A stretch of 64,000 nt of DNA from contig CAVZMF010000001.1 in NCBI GenBank assembly GCA_963776375.1, positions 496,001 through 560,000 of the forward strand, written 5' to 3'. The DNA is from PALSA-612 sp963776375. Lineage in GTDB: Bacteria; Actinomycetota; Thermoleophilia; Gaiellales; Gaiellaceae. Shown here piece by piece: positions 1 through 7,462 of this stretch. Under the pieces are notes generated by a model, which worked only from the letters and a program-made list of their open reading frames with translations, was not told the DNA's origin and ran no database searches. The position numbers and the translations under genes are program-made. Position 1 is the stretch's first letter. Each line of letters opens with the position of its first letter.

Positions 1-1
1 G

Positions 2-625
2 ATGGGCCTGACCCCGCAGACGCTCGCGACGGAAGGATCGCTCTCGAACGCGCTGCGGCTGATCCTCGACAAGCCCTACGACATCGCCACCTTCCTGCGC
101 GAGCCCATGGGCAGGTCGGCGAATCCGCTCATGCACGCCGGCGAGCTACCGCGGCAGAAGATGCTCCGCCGCTACCGCGCGCTCCTCGTCTACCTCCGCA
201 AGCGCAGCTACTCGCGCGTGGTCTTCGTCGCGCACAGCCAGGGGTCGGTTCTCACGGTCACCCTCCTCCACGACCCCGAGGAAGCGCTTCCGGAGCACGT
301 CTCGCTGATGACGTTCGGGTGCCCGCTGCGGCAGCTGTACTCGGAGCGGTTTCCGGCGCAGTACGCGTGGGTTACCAGCCCCGACGAGGTGCGCCGTTTC
401 GTCCCGCCGGTCACGGAGACGTGGATCAACGTGGGCACGGCGGGCGACCCGATCGGCCGCACCGTCTTCGCGGCGGTTCCCGAACCGTGGGAGGAAGACA
501 CCTCGGTCACCGTGCCCGGCACGCCCGTCCTCGAGGACCTGCGCCTCGGCAAGGGCGGGCACTCGTCCTACTGGACGATTCCGGCGCTGTACGCGCGACT
601 GGCGGAGTTGATCGAGGCGGCCTAG
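2..625 (+). CDS. alpha/beta-hydrolase-like protein, C-terminal part
   Basis: The gene probably begins left of the window; the first in-frame ATG is at base 2, so the start cannot be judged. Residues 77-82 read AHSQGS, which looks like an alpha/beta-hydrolase nucleophile elbow with Ser79 as nucleophile, and a GGHSSYW stretch near residue 187 could hold the catalytic His. No signal peptide or membrane segment is seen in this part. It ends 13 bases before the convergent prepilin peptidase gene. A lipase- or esterase-like role is inferred from the elbow alone; the substrate is unknown. Confidence 0.55.
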   Translation: MGLTPQTLATEGSLSNALRLILDKPYDIATFLREPMGRSANPLMHAGELPRQKMLRRYRALLVYLRKRSYSRVVFVAHSQGSVLTVTLLHDPEEALPEHVSLMTFGCPLRQLYSERFPAQYAWVTSPDEVRRFVPPVTETWINVGTAGDPIGRTVFAAVPEPWEEDTSVTVPGTPVLEDLRLGKGGHSSYWTIPALYARLAELIEAA

Positions 626-638
626 CCCGCGCGCCCGC

Positions 639-1214
639 TCAGACAGCGCCCAAGACGAAGAGCGCCACGACCGAGCCCAGGGCAAGGAACGGCCCGAACG
701 GGAAGCCGACCTTTCGGCCTGCGCGCCCGTGACGCACCAGGATGACGACCGAGGGCACGAGCGAGGCCAGGCTCGCGATCACGAGGGCGGCGACCACGCT
801 CGTTCCGAGCGCGGCGCCCATCAGGAACGCCAGCTTGACGTCGCCCATGCCCATCCCCTGCGGCGAGATCAGGCTGAAAACGAGCAGGAAGCCGGCTGCG
901 CCCACGGCGCAGATCGCCCAGACCGGGCTGGGATGGACGATGGTCATGCCGACGAGGACGACGAGCGACGCCGGCCCGACGACCCGGTTCGGGATCAGCC
1001 GGTACTCGAGGTCGGTCGCAGTCACGATCACGAGGGCGAGGCAGAAGACCGACGCGACGAAGCCTTGCAGCGTGGCGCCGAACTCGACGAGGCAGCCGCC
1101 GACGAGCGCGGCGCCCACGAGCGGCAGTGCGCGGTAAACCCAGCGCGGCAGCCGGCCGGGGTCCCGCTCGACGTCGGGGAGCGTGTACGAGACGACTGCT
1201 GCGAAGAGGCCCAC
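639..1214 (-). CDS. prepilin peptidase (A24 family, catalytic domain only)
   Basis: A 191-residue multi-pass membrane protein. It carries both aspartate motifs of type IV prepilin peptidases: TDLEYRLIPN and GMGMGDVKL (the GxGD motif). These enzymes cleave the leader of type IV pilin-like proteins at the inner face of the membrane. The N-terminal methyltransferase domain with its cysteines, found in long family members, is missing, as in many short actinobacterial versions. The GTG start at 1214 lacks a strong Shine-Dalgarno sequence, so the N-terminus is uncertain. It lies 31 bases downstream of the flavoprotein gene on the same strand and may share its transcript. No pilin genes are visible nearby. 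Confidence 0.8.
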   Translation of the reverse strand: MGLFAAVVSYTLPDVERDPGRLPRWVYRALPLVGAALVGGCLVEFGATLQGFVASVFCLALVIVTATDLEYRLIPNRVVGPASLVVLVGMTIVHPSPVWAICAVGAAGFLLVFSLISPQGMGMGDVKLAFLMGAALGTSVVAALVIASLASLVPSVVILVRHGRAGRKVGFPFGPFLALGSVVALFVLGAV

Positions 1215-1245
1215 CGCTCAGGTGTCGGCAGGCGGCGACGGAGAG

Positions 1246-2430
1246 TTAAGTGGCGTGCGCCTCGGCGCGGTAGCCGGCGCCCGGGTCGCCGGCCGAGCGG
1301 GCGAGCCACTCGATCGTCTTCAGCGCCACGCGCCCGGGCCCTCTCTCGTCGCTCGGGTTGCTGAGGTCCCCGTTCAGCATGCGCTCGACGGCTCCCCAGG
1401 CGATCGGCAGACGACCGAGTGTGAACGTGAGCCAGGGGTAGCGGTCGAGGGCCATCTTCGCCCCCCAGGATGCGGCGACGCCGAGCGACAGCGCGCTCGA
1501 GAGCTTCTCGTTGTAGCTCTCGAGCCCGGCCGCACGGCCCTCGAGCACGTCGCCGATCGAGTCCGCGGCCAGCCGCGAGGACACGAACGCCTCGTACATC
1601 CCGTCGCCGGAGAGCGGGTCGACGAGACCGCCGGCGTCGCCGACGAGCAGCGCCCGCCCGCGGGCGGCGACCGAGCCGGCGCGCCGCAGCGGCAGACGGT
1701 GGCCCCGCAGGTCCTGCACCGACTCCTCGGCGATGCCGTGGGCGCGGCAGAGGATCCCGAGATGACCGCGCAGCGTGGGCCCCTCCCGCTCCCAGCCTCC
1801 GACCCCGACGTTGATGTGGTCGCCCTTGGGGAAGATCCACGCGTAGCCGCCGGGGATCGTGCCCAGCTCGAACTCGGCCAGCCCCTCGAAGCGATCGCCG
1901 ATCAGCTCGTTGGCGACGTTCCCTTCGAACGCCACCCCGAGGATGTAGTCGCCGCCGAGGTGGAGCGCCTTCCGCGTCGTGCCGTTGACGCCGTCGGCCG
2001 CGACAAGGACCTCGGTCTCGACCGGCGCCCCGTCGACGGTCAGCCCCGCGCCGCGCCCGTTCGCGCGCACGTCCGCAACCTTGACGCCGTCACGGAACTC
2101 GGCGCCGGCGGCAACGGCCTGCTCGACGAGGTAGTGGTCGAGCCGCCGACGCTGCGTCATCAGGACGAGCGGCTCGCGGGCGGTCCGCTCGAAGTGCGTG
2201 CCGTAGCGCAGCCGGAAGCCCATGCGGGCGACTGTGTGCTCGACCACCGGCTCGGGCGACACCGGGAGCTGGCGGACGGCGCGGATGGTCAGGCCGCCGC
2301 CGCACGGCTTGTCGCGCGGAAAGCGGACCTTGTCGAGGAGCAGGACCCGCGCGCCCTGGGAGGCGAGGCGGTAGGCGGTCGTCGACCCGGCCGGGCCGGC
2401 GCCGACGACGACGACGTCGAAGCGCTCCAC
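1246..2430 (-). CDS. geranylgeranyl reductase family FAD-dependent oxidoreductase
   Basis: 394 residues. The N-terminal FAD-binding Rossmann motif is GAGPAGS (residues 10-16), followed by a PCGGGLT segment typical of the geranylgeranyl reductase/digeranylgeranylglycerophospholipid reductase family, and a second FAD motif with GDAGG...DPLSGDGM about two thirds along. Family members saturate isoprenoid chains of quinones, lipids or chlorophyll precursors; the substrate here cannot be read from sequence. The gene starts at GTG 2430 and is divergent from the PPK2 gene with only 32 bases between them, so both promoters must fit in or overlap that gap. The prepilin peptidase gene follows on the same strand. 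Confidence 0.82.
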   Translation of the reverse strand: MERFDVVVVGAGPAGSTTAYRLASQGARVLLLDKVRFPRDKPCGGGLTIRAVRQLPVSPEPVVEHTVARMGFRLRYGTHFERTAREPLVLMTQRRRLDHYLVEQAVAAGAEFRDGVKVADVRANGRGAGLTVDGAPVETEVLVAADGVNGTTRKALHLGGDYILGVAFEGNVANELIGDRFEGLAEFELGTIPGGYAWIFPKGDHINVGVGGWEREGPTLRGHLGILCRAHGIAEESVQDLRGHRLPLRRAGSVAARGRALLVGDAGGLVDPLSGDGMYEAFVSSRLAADSIGDVLEGRAAGLESYNEKLSSALSLGVAASWGAKMALDRYPWLTFTLGRLPIAWGAVERMLNGDLSNPSDERGPGRVALKTIEWLARSAGDPGAGYRAEAHAT

Positions 2431-2462
2431 CCCGGGATCCTAGTTGCGTAGAGTCGTTTCGG

Positions 2463-3266
2463 GTGATCGACAGGATCAGCATCGAGCCGGGCCACGGGCC
2501 GAAGCTCGCGCAGCGCGATCCGCGCGACACGCTCGGCCTTTCCGGCAAGGAGGAGACGAAAGCCGAGCTCGGGCAGCTCGTGGCGAAGCTCGAGCGGCTC
2601 CAGCGCCGGCTCTATGGCGAGGCGCGGCGCAGCGTCCTGCTCGTCCTCCAGGGCCTGGACGCCTCGGGGAAGGACGGCGTCGTCCGGGCGGTTTTCGAAG
2701 GCGTCAACCCGCAGGGCTGCAGCGTCCACTCGTTCAAGGCGCCGTCGTCAACGGAGCTCGCGCGGGACTACCTCTGGCGCGTGCATGCCGCCTGCCCCGA
2801 CCGCGGGCACATCGGCATCTTCAACCGGTCGCACTACGAGGACGTGGTCACGGTCCGCGTGCAGAACCTGGCGCCCGAGGAGGTCTGGAGCCGCCGCCCC
2901 GGCCACATCCGCGAGTTCGAGCGCATGCTCGCGGACGAGGGCACCGCGCTCGTCAAGGTCTTCCTGCACGTCTCGAAGGACGAGCAGGCGAAGCGGTTCC
3001 GCGAGCGGATCGCCGATCCGGAGAAGCAGTGGAAGTTCCGCAAGGCCGATCTCGAGGTGCACGCGCGGTACGACGACTACCTCGCTGCGTACGAGGACGT
3101 GATCGAGGGGACGTCGAGCCACTGGGCGCCCTGGTACGTCGTGCCCGCCGACCGCAACTGGGTCAAGGCGCACGCGGTCGCGACGTTGCTCGTCCACACG
3201 CTGGAGAAGCTCGACCCGCAATTCCCGGAGTCCGAGCCGGGGATCGAGGAGCTCCGGATCGACTAG
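2463..3266 (+). CDS. ppk2: polyphosphate kinase 2 family protein
   Basis: 267 residues, usual for a single-domain PPK2. The Walker A loop is GLDASGKDG (residues 64-72) and the second motif is GHIGIFNRSHYEDV (about 115-128), both diagnostic of PPK2, which moves phosphate between polyphosphate and nucleotides in the cytoplasm. Whether it acts on NMPs or NDPs cannot be assigned. The start is GTG 2463. Its TAG stop overlaps the TAG stop of the convergent sigma factor gene in one CTAG palindrome. Confidence 0.9.
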   Translation: MIDRISIEPGHGPKLAQRDPRDTLGLSGKEETKAELGQLVAKLERLQRRLYGEARRSVLLVLQGLDASGKDGVVRAVFEGVNPQGCSVHSFKAPSSTELARDYLWRVHAACPDRGHIGIFNRSHYEDVVTVRVQNLAPEEVWSRRPGHIREFERMLADEGTALVKVFLHVSKDEQAKRFRERIADPEKQWKFRKADLEVHARYDDYLAAYEDVIEGTSSHWAPWYVVPADRNWVKAHAVATLLVHTLEKLDPQFPESEPGIEELRID

Positions 3267-4180
3267 TCCTCGGACGACTGCCGGAGCAGGGCGCGGAAGT
3301 CCGCGAGCGGGCCCAGGTGGCCCAGCTTGTCCGGGTTGACGACCGAGCGGATCGTCTGGACGGCGCCGTCGGCGATGTCGACTGTCATCACGCTGGCGAG
3401 CCGGCCCGACTCGTCGTACCAAAGCGCACCGGGCTGCCCGTTGATCTCGGTGGGGTGCATGCTGACGCCCAACCGGCGCGCCTTCGTGCCGATGCCATGC
3501 ATCAGGCGAGCGACCCGGTCGCGCCCGGCGATCGGACGCGGCCAGGAGGGGACGGTGCCGCCGCCGTCGCCGTAGACGACGACGTCCGCCGCGAGCAACT
3601 CCACCAGGCCGTCCATGTCGCCGTCGCCGACCGCGTCGAAGAAGCGTGCGGCCAGCTCGTCGCGCTGCCGGCGCGAGGCCTCGAAACGAGGCTTCTCCTC
3701 GCGGACGTGGCGCCGCGCCCGGGAGGCGAGCTGGCGGCAGTTGTCCTCGCTCCGGTCGACCATGCGGGCGACCTCGTCGTAGCCGTAGTCGAAGACGTCG
3801 TGAAGCAGGAAGACGGCGCGCTCGAGCGGTGAGAGCCGCTCGAGCACGAGCAGGAACGCCATCGAGAGCGAGTCCGCCTCCTCGACGTAGCGTGCTCCGT
3901 CAAGGGCCGTCTCGTCGGTCAGCAGCGGCTCGGGCAGCCACTCGCCCACGTAGTTCTCCTTCCGGACGCGCGCAGAGCGCAGGTGGTCGATCGCGAGCCG
4001 CGTCGTGACGGCCGAGAGGTACGCCTTCGGGGACTCGATCTCGGCGGACGGGTCGGCGAGCGCGCCCTGGTAGCGCACGAACGCATCCTGGACGATGTCC
4101 TCCGCCTCCGTGACGCTGCCCAGCATGCGGTAGGCGATCGAGAACAGCAGCGGGCGCAGATCCTCGTAAGCGTCGGCCAA
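3263..4180 (-). CDS. ECF41-type RNA polymerase sigma factor with SnoaL-like C-terminal domain
   Basis: 305 residues from the TTG at 4180, chosen because a perfect AGGAGG lies 6 bases upstream; an ATG at 4213 would sit almost on the predicted transcription start. Region 2 (AEDIVQDAFVRYQ) and region 4 (LSPLERAVFLLHDVF) are clear. The C-terminal third is a SnoaL-like fold containing DGGG and NPDKL, both hallmarks of the ECF41 group, in which this domain regulates the sigma factor instead of a separate anti-sigma factor. The group is typically encoded beside an oxidoreductase, carboxymuconolactone decarboxylase or epimerase; here an epimerase gene lies just upstream. An ECF41-type promoter precedes it, suggesting autoregulation. 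Confidence 0.9.
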   Translation of the reverse strand: MADAYEDLRPLLFSIAYRMLGSVTEAEDIVQDAFVRYQGALADPSAEIESPKAYLSAVTTRLAIDHLRSARVRKENYVGEWLPEPLLTDETALDGARYVEEADSLSMAFLLVLERLSPLERAVFLLHDVFDYGYDEVARMVDRSEDNCRQLASRARRHVREEKPRFEASRRQRDELAARFFDAVGDGDMDGLVELLAADVVVYGDGGGTVPSWPRPIAGRDRVARLMHGIGTKARRLGVSMHPTEINGQPGALWYDESGRLASVMTVDIADGAVQTIRSVVNPDKLGHLGPLADFRALLRQSSED

Positions 4181-4186
4181 CCTCGA

Positions 4187-4192
4187 CCTCCT
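4187..4192 (-). promoter_or_regulatory. ribosome binding site that decides the sigma factor start
   Basis: Minus-strand AGGAGG with a 6-base spacer to TTG 4180. It supports the TTG start over the in-frame ATG at 4213, and leaves a leader of about 35 bases after the promoter -10 element. Confidence 0.75.
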
Positions 4193-4222
4193 GCTCGTCG
4201 AACTCTCATGCATATACCCGAA

Positions 4223-4249
4223 GACGAAGAAGTGACCCCCGTTGTGACA
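4223..4249 (-). promoter_or_regulatory. ECF41-type promoter of the sigma factor gene
   Basis: Minus-strand TGTCACA (4249-4243), 16 bases, then CGTC (4226-4223). This equals the published ECF41 target promoter (TGTCACA and CGTC at -35 and -10). The same pair with the same spacing occurs upstream of the epimerase and exporter genes. The -35 element lies in the loop of the terminator hairpin of the preceding gene. Confidence 0.85.
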
Positions 4250-4266
4250 CCGGGGGCCACTTCTTC
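4226..4266 (-). terminator. 16-bp hairpin after the epimerase gene
   Basis: Arms at 4226-4241 and 4251-4266 enclose a 9-base loop. In minus-strand RNA all 16 positions can pair, counting one G-U; in plus-strand RNA the same position is an A-C mismatch. This fits a terminator of the epimerase transcript, 9 bases past its stop codon, although no long T-run follows. It also contains the sigma factor promoter. Confidence 0.7.
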
Positions 4267-4274
4267 TCGACGGC

Positions 4275-5219
4275 CTAGGCGGCGGCCCTGTCCACCAGGC
4301 CGTCGCGGAAGCCCTCGCGCCAGCTCCGCCAGCGCGGCTCCCAGCCCAGCTCACGCCGGGCCTTGGCATTCGAGGAGCCGCGGATCCGGGTCATCATCGA
4401 GACGCCGACCTCGCCGACGAGGAGACGCGCGAACCAGGCCGGCACGTGGCGGGGCGGCCGGGCGCCGAGGCACTCCGCCAGGTACGGGACCCACTCCGCC
4501 GCGGCTGCCGGGTCGTCGTCCACGACGTTGTAGACGCCGGCGCCGTGGTCGAGCGCGAGCACCGTGGCGGCGCAAGCGTCGTCGATGTGCACGAACGACC
4601 AGACCCCGGCGCCATCGCCGACGACGGGGAGCTTGCGCCTGCGGATCAGCTCCGCGTACTCGCCGGAGATCGACGTGTCCGGCCCGTACAGCGAGCCGTA
4701 GCGCAGGACGACGCCCTCGAGCGGCGCGTTCGTGACCGCCTGCTCGAGGTAGCGGTTCGCCGACAGCGACCTGCGCTGGGCCGCGGGCGGGCTTGGATCG
4801 AGCTCGTCCGCCTCGGTCTTCACCGCGCCGCCGCTGCGGGCGTTCGTCCAGCCCGTGTAGCCCTGCGCGACGAAGCGGCGGGCTCCCACGGCCTCGGCGG
4901 CCGCGAGCAGGTGGTCGGTCCCGCGCGTGCGCAGCTCGTTCGTGAGCGCAAAGTCGTCGTCGAAGCGACGGAGGTCGAGCGACCCGCTCAGCGCCGTCAT
5001 CTCGTGGATCACGACCTCCGGCTCGGCCCGCGCGACGGCCTCGCCGACCGACGCGGCGTCGAGACCGTCCATCTCGACCGGCTCCGCTCCGAGCGAGCGA
5101 AGCTCGTGGAGCTTGGCCCTGCCCCTGGTCGTCGCGACGACCTCGTGGCCGTGCGCGACCAGCCGTGGCACGAGGTGCCGGCCGATCGCCCCACCCGCGC
5201 CTGCAACGAAAACACGCAT
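4275..5219 (-). CDS. NAD(P)-dependent epimerase/dehydratase, ECF41 partner
   Basis: 314 residues with the extended SDR nucleotide-binding motif GAGGAIG (residues 7-13) and the YGSLYGP segment of this superfamily. The catalytic YxxxK is not intact: the expected place reads RYLEQ, so normal SDR chemistry is doubtful. The ATG start at 5219 has AGGAGG 6 bases upstream. It lies directly upstream of the ECF41 sigma gene on the same strand and has its own ECF41-type promoter, which matches the known ECF41-epimerase association. Substrate unknown. Confidence 0.85.
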   Translation of the reverse strand: MRVFVAGAGGAIGRHLVPRLVAHGHEVVATTRGRAKLHELRSLGAEPVEMDGLDAASVGEAVARAEPEVVIHEMTALSGSLDLRRFDDDFALTNELRTRGTDHLLAAAEAVGARRFVAQGYTGWTNARSGGAVKTEADELDPSPPAAQRRSLSANRYLEQAVTNAPLEGVVLRYGSLYGPDTSISGEYAELIRRRKLPVVGDGAGVWSFVHIDDACAATVLALDHGAGVYNVVDDDPAAAAEWVPYLAECLGARPPRHVPAWFARLLVGEVGVSMMTRIRGSSNAKARRELGWEPRWRSWREGFRDGLVDRAAA

Positions 5220-5250
5220 TGCCGTCCTCCTTCCGTGTGCTCGGACCTGA

Positions 5251-5277
5251 GACGAGACCGGCGGGCTGCCGGTGACA
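5251..5277 (-). promoter_or_regulatory. ECF41-type promoter of the epimerase gene
   Basis: Minus-strand TGTCACC (5277-5271), 16 bases, then CGTC (5254-5251): one mismatch in the -35 box and an exact -10 box. It lies 32 bases from the epimerase ATG and is back to back with the exporter promoter. Confidence 0.8.
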
Positions 5278-5295
5278 CACCGAGCGGGCGGCGGG

Positions 5296-5322
5296 TGTCA
5301 CAACCGCGGGGGCGACCTCGTC
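5296..5322 (+). promoter_or_regulatory. ECF41-type promoter of the DHA2 exporter gene
   Basis: Plus-strand TGTCACA (5296-5302), 16 bases, then CGTC (5319-5322), an exact match to the ECF41 consensus, 30 bases before the exporter ATG at 5353. It suggests that the exporter belongs to the sigma factor's regulon. Confidence 0.85.
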
Positions 5323-5352
5323 TCAGTGGCGATCCACGAAGAAGGGGTTCCC

Positions 5353-6856
5353 ATGACCACACAGACCTATCCGCAAGCCGTGCCGCGGGCGGCCGAGGGA
5401 CACACGTCGTCCCTGTCCTCGCGGCGCGGCGTCGTGATCCTGCTCCTGCTCTGCCTCGTCCAGTTCATGGACATCCTGGACAGCTCGATCCTCAACATTG
5501 CGCTTCCCTCGATCAAGAACGATCTCGACTTCAGCCAGGAGAGCCTGCAATGGGTGGTGAACGGCTACGTCCTCACCTACGGCGGCTTCCTCCTGCTCGG
5601 CGGACGCGCAGCCGACCTGCTCGGACGCCGCCGCGTGCTCGTCACCGGGCTCGTCGTGTTCGCCGGCGCGTCGTTGATCGGCGGCCTGGCCCAGACGAGC
5701 TCGCGTGCTCGTGGCCGGTCGGTTCGTTCAGGGCGTCGGCGCCGCCATGCTCTCGCCGGCCGCCCTGTCGACGTTGACGAGCACGTTCCGCTCCGGCCGC
5801 GACCGCAACACCGCGCTCGGCGCCTGGGGCGCCGTCTCCGGCCTCGGCGGCGCGGCCGGGGTGCTGTTCGGCGGCCTGCTCACCGAGGGGCCGGGCTGGC
5901 GGTGGGTGCTGTTCGTGAACGTGCCGTTCAGCCTGATCGCCCTGTTCGGCGCCTTCGCCCTGCTCCGGCCGGAGCGCGTCCGCGCCCGGCTGAAGAACGT
6001 CGATGCCCGCGGCGCCTTCCTGGTCACCGGGGGCATGCTGCTGCTCGTCTACACGATCGTCACGGCGCCTGACGTGGGCTGGGGAGCGGCGCGGACGATC
6101 AGCGGTCTCGCCGTCTCGGCGCTGATCCTGGCAGCGTTCATCGTCAACGAGCTCCGGGTGACCAACCCGCTCGTGCCGCTGTCGATCCTGCGCGTGAAGG
6201 GCGTGGCCGCCGCCGACGGCACGCAGATGGCGATGGTGGCGGGCCTCCTGCCGATGTTCTTCTTCCTGACGCTGTACATGCAGACGGTGCTCGACTTCTC
6301 GCCGATCCAGACCGGTCTCGCCTACCTGCCGTTCACGGGAGGCATCATCGTCGTCGCCGGCATCTCGTCGCAGCTGTTCGGGCGGTTCGGCACGAAGCCG
6401 TTCATCGTCGCCGGCGCGCTGGTCGGAGCCGGCGGCCTCTACTGGCTGTCGCGCATCCCGGTGGACGGCACGTACGTAAGCGACATCCTGCCCGGCCTCC
6501 TCGTCGTGGCCTTCGGCCTCGGCGCGGTCTTCGTCGGCGCCACGACCGCGGCCAACGCGGGCATCGACGAGGACAAGGCCGGGCTCGCGGCCGGGCTGCT
6601 GAACACCGGCCAGCAGCTGGGCGGAGCGCTCGGGCTGGCGATCCTGTCCGCGATCGCAGCCGCCCAGACCACGTCACTGCTGGACGGGGGCCGGAACAGC
6701 GTCGCCGAGGCCGCGACCGGCGGCTACGAGCGCGCACTCGTCGTCGGCGCCGGGCTCGTCCTCGCGGCGGCGGTCGTGGCGCTGTTCGCGCCGAACACGC
6801 GGCACACGACGCCGGCGGTCGAGGAAGAGCAGCCGGCGCTCGACCTGGCTGCGTGA
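5353..6856 (+). CDS. DHA2 (EmrB/QacA) family MFS exporter, one frameshift
   Basis: About 500 residues when read across a single-base shift near 5702. The first part (from ATG 5353) ends in GGLAQTS and the second resumes with VLVAGRFVQGVGAAMLSPA; one extra C gives a continuous DHA2 protein, and the total length is a multiple of three plus one. The sequence fits a 14-helix proton-driven drug or solute exporter. An ECF41-type promoter sits 30 bases upstream and a strong hairpin terminator follows the stop. Whether the shift is real or a sequencing error cannot be told; the rest is well conserved, which favours an error. Confidence 0.85.
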
Positions 6857-6863
6857 TCTCGGA

Positions 6864-6892
6864 GGGGGAGCCGGCCGCGTGCCGGCTCCCCC
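6864..6892 (+). terminator. hairpin terminator after the DHA2 exporter
   Basis: Perfect 12-bp inverted repeat (GGGGGAGCCGGC / GCCGGCTCCCCC) with a 5-base loop, 7 bases after the exporter stop, followed by TTA only. The 170 bases between it and the cupin gene show no gene. Confidence 0.75.
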
Positions 6893-7066
6893 TTACCGTG
6901 TCAGCATTGCCGCGCGGTCGCGTCGTCGGCCGGGCAGAGCGTTCCGCCGGCGAGCCGCTGCACCCCAGGCGTCCTTTCATTTCCGGCTCGGAACTGCGAA
7001 GCTCGTGGACGGCGCCGACGTCGCCCCGACCGGCCCGCACGCCACAGCTACGCAGAAAGGTGACCC

Positions 7067-7462
7067 ATGGCCGAATACTCCATCGTTCCTGTCGCGAACG
7101 TCCCGGATCGGGCTGCGGAAGTGGGGATGGATCCGGAGCGCTTCGAGATCCGCTTCATGCGCGAGCCGCTCGCGCTCGAGAACTTCTCCGTCACCTTCGA
7201 GGTCATGCGCAACGGTTGCCACGGGCGCGGCCATCGGCACACCGCCCAGGAGGAGATGGTCTTCCTCGTCTCGGGCCGAGCGCAGGTCAAGCTCGGCGAC
7301 GAGGTGATCGACCTCGAGCCGTTGACGGCCGTGCGCGTGCCCCCCGAGACCGCGCGGGGATTTCGTGCCGTGGGCGAGGAGGACGCGGTCTTCGTCATCG
7401 TTGCTGCGCCGCAGGCGGAGCTCGACGACGCCGTGATCATCGAGGACTACTGGGCCGACTAG
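7067..7462 (+). CDS. single-domain cupin protein
   Basis: 131 residues with one cupin barrel. The metal-binding motif reads GHRHTAQEEMVFLVSG, giving two histidines and a glutamate as likely ligands, and the second half has VPPETARGFRAVG; the usual second-motif histidine is not obvious. Such small cupins act as dioxygenases, isomerases or ligand binders; no specific role can be assigned. The ATG is preceded by GAAAGGTG. Its TAG stop overlaps the stop of the convergent cyclase gene in a CTAG palindrome. Confidence 0.75.
   Translation: MAEYSIVPVANVPDRAAEVGMDPERFEIRFMREPLALENFSVTFEVMRNGCHGRGHRHTAQEEMVFLVSGRAQVKLGDEVIDLEPLTAVRVPPETARGFRAVGEEDAVFVIVAAPQAELDDAVIIEDYWAD

Noticed and set aside
3263..4213. 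ATG 4213 as the start of the sigma factor
   Set aside because: It lies within a few bases of the predicted transcription start and has no RBS, whereas TTG 4180 has AGGAGG at 6 bases.
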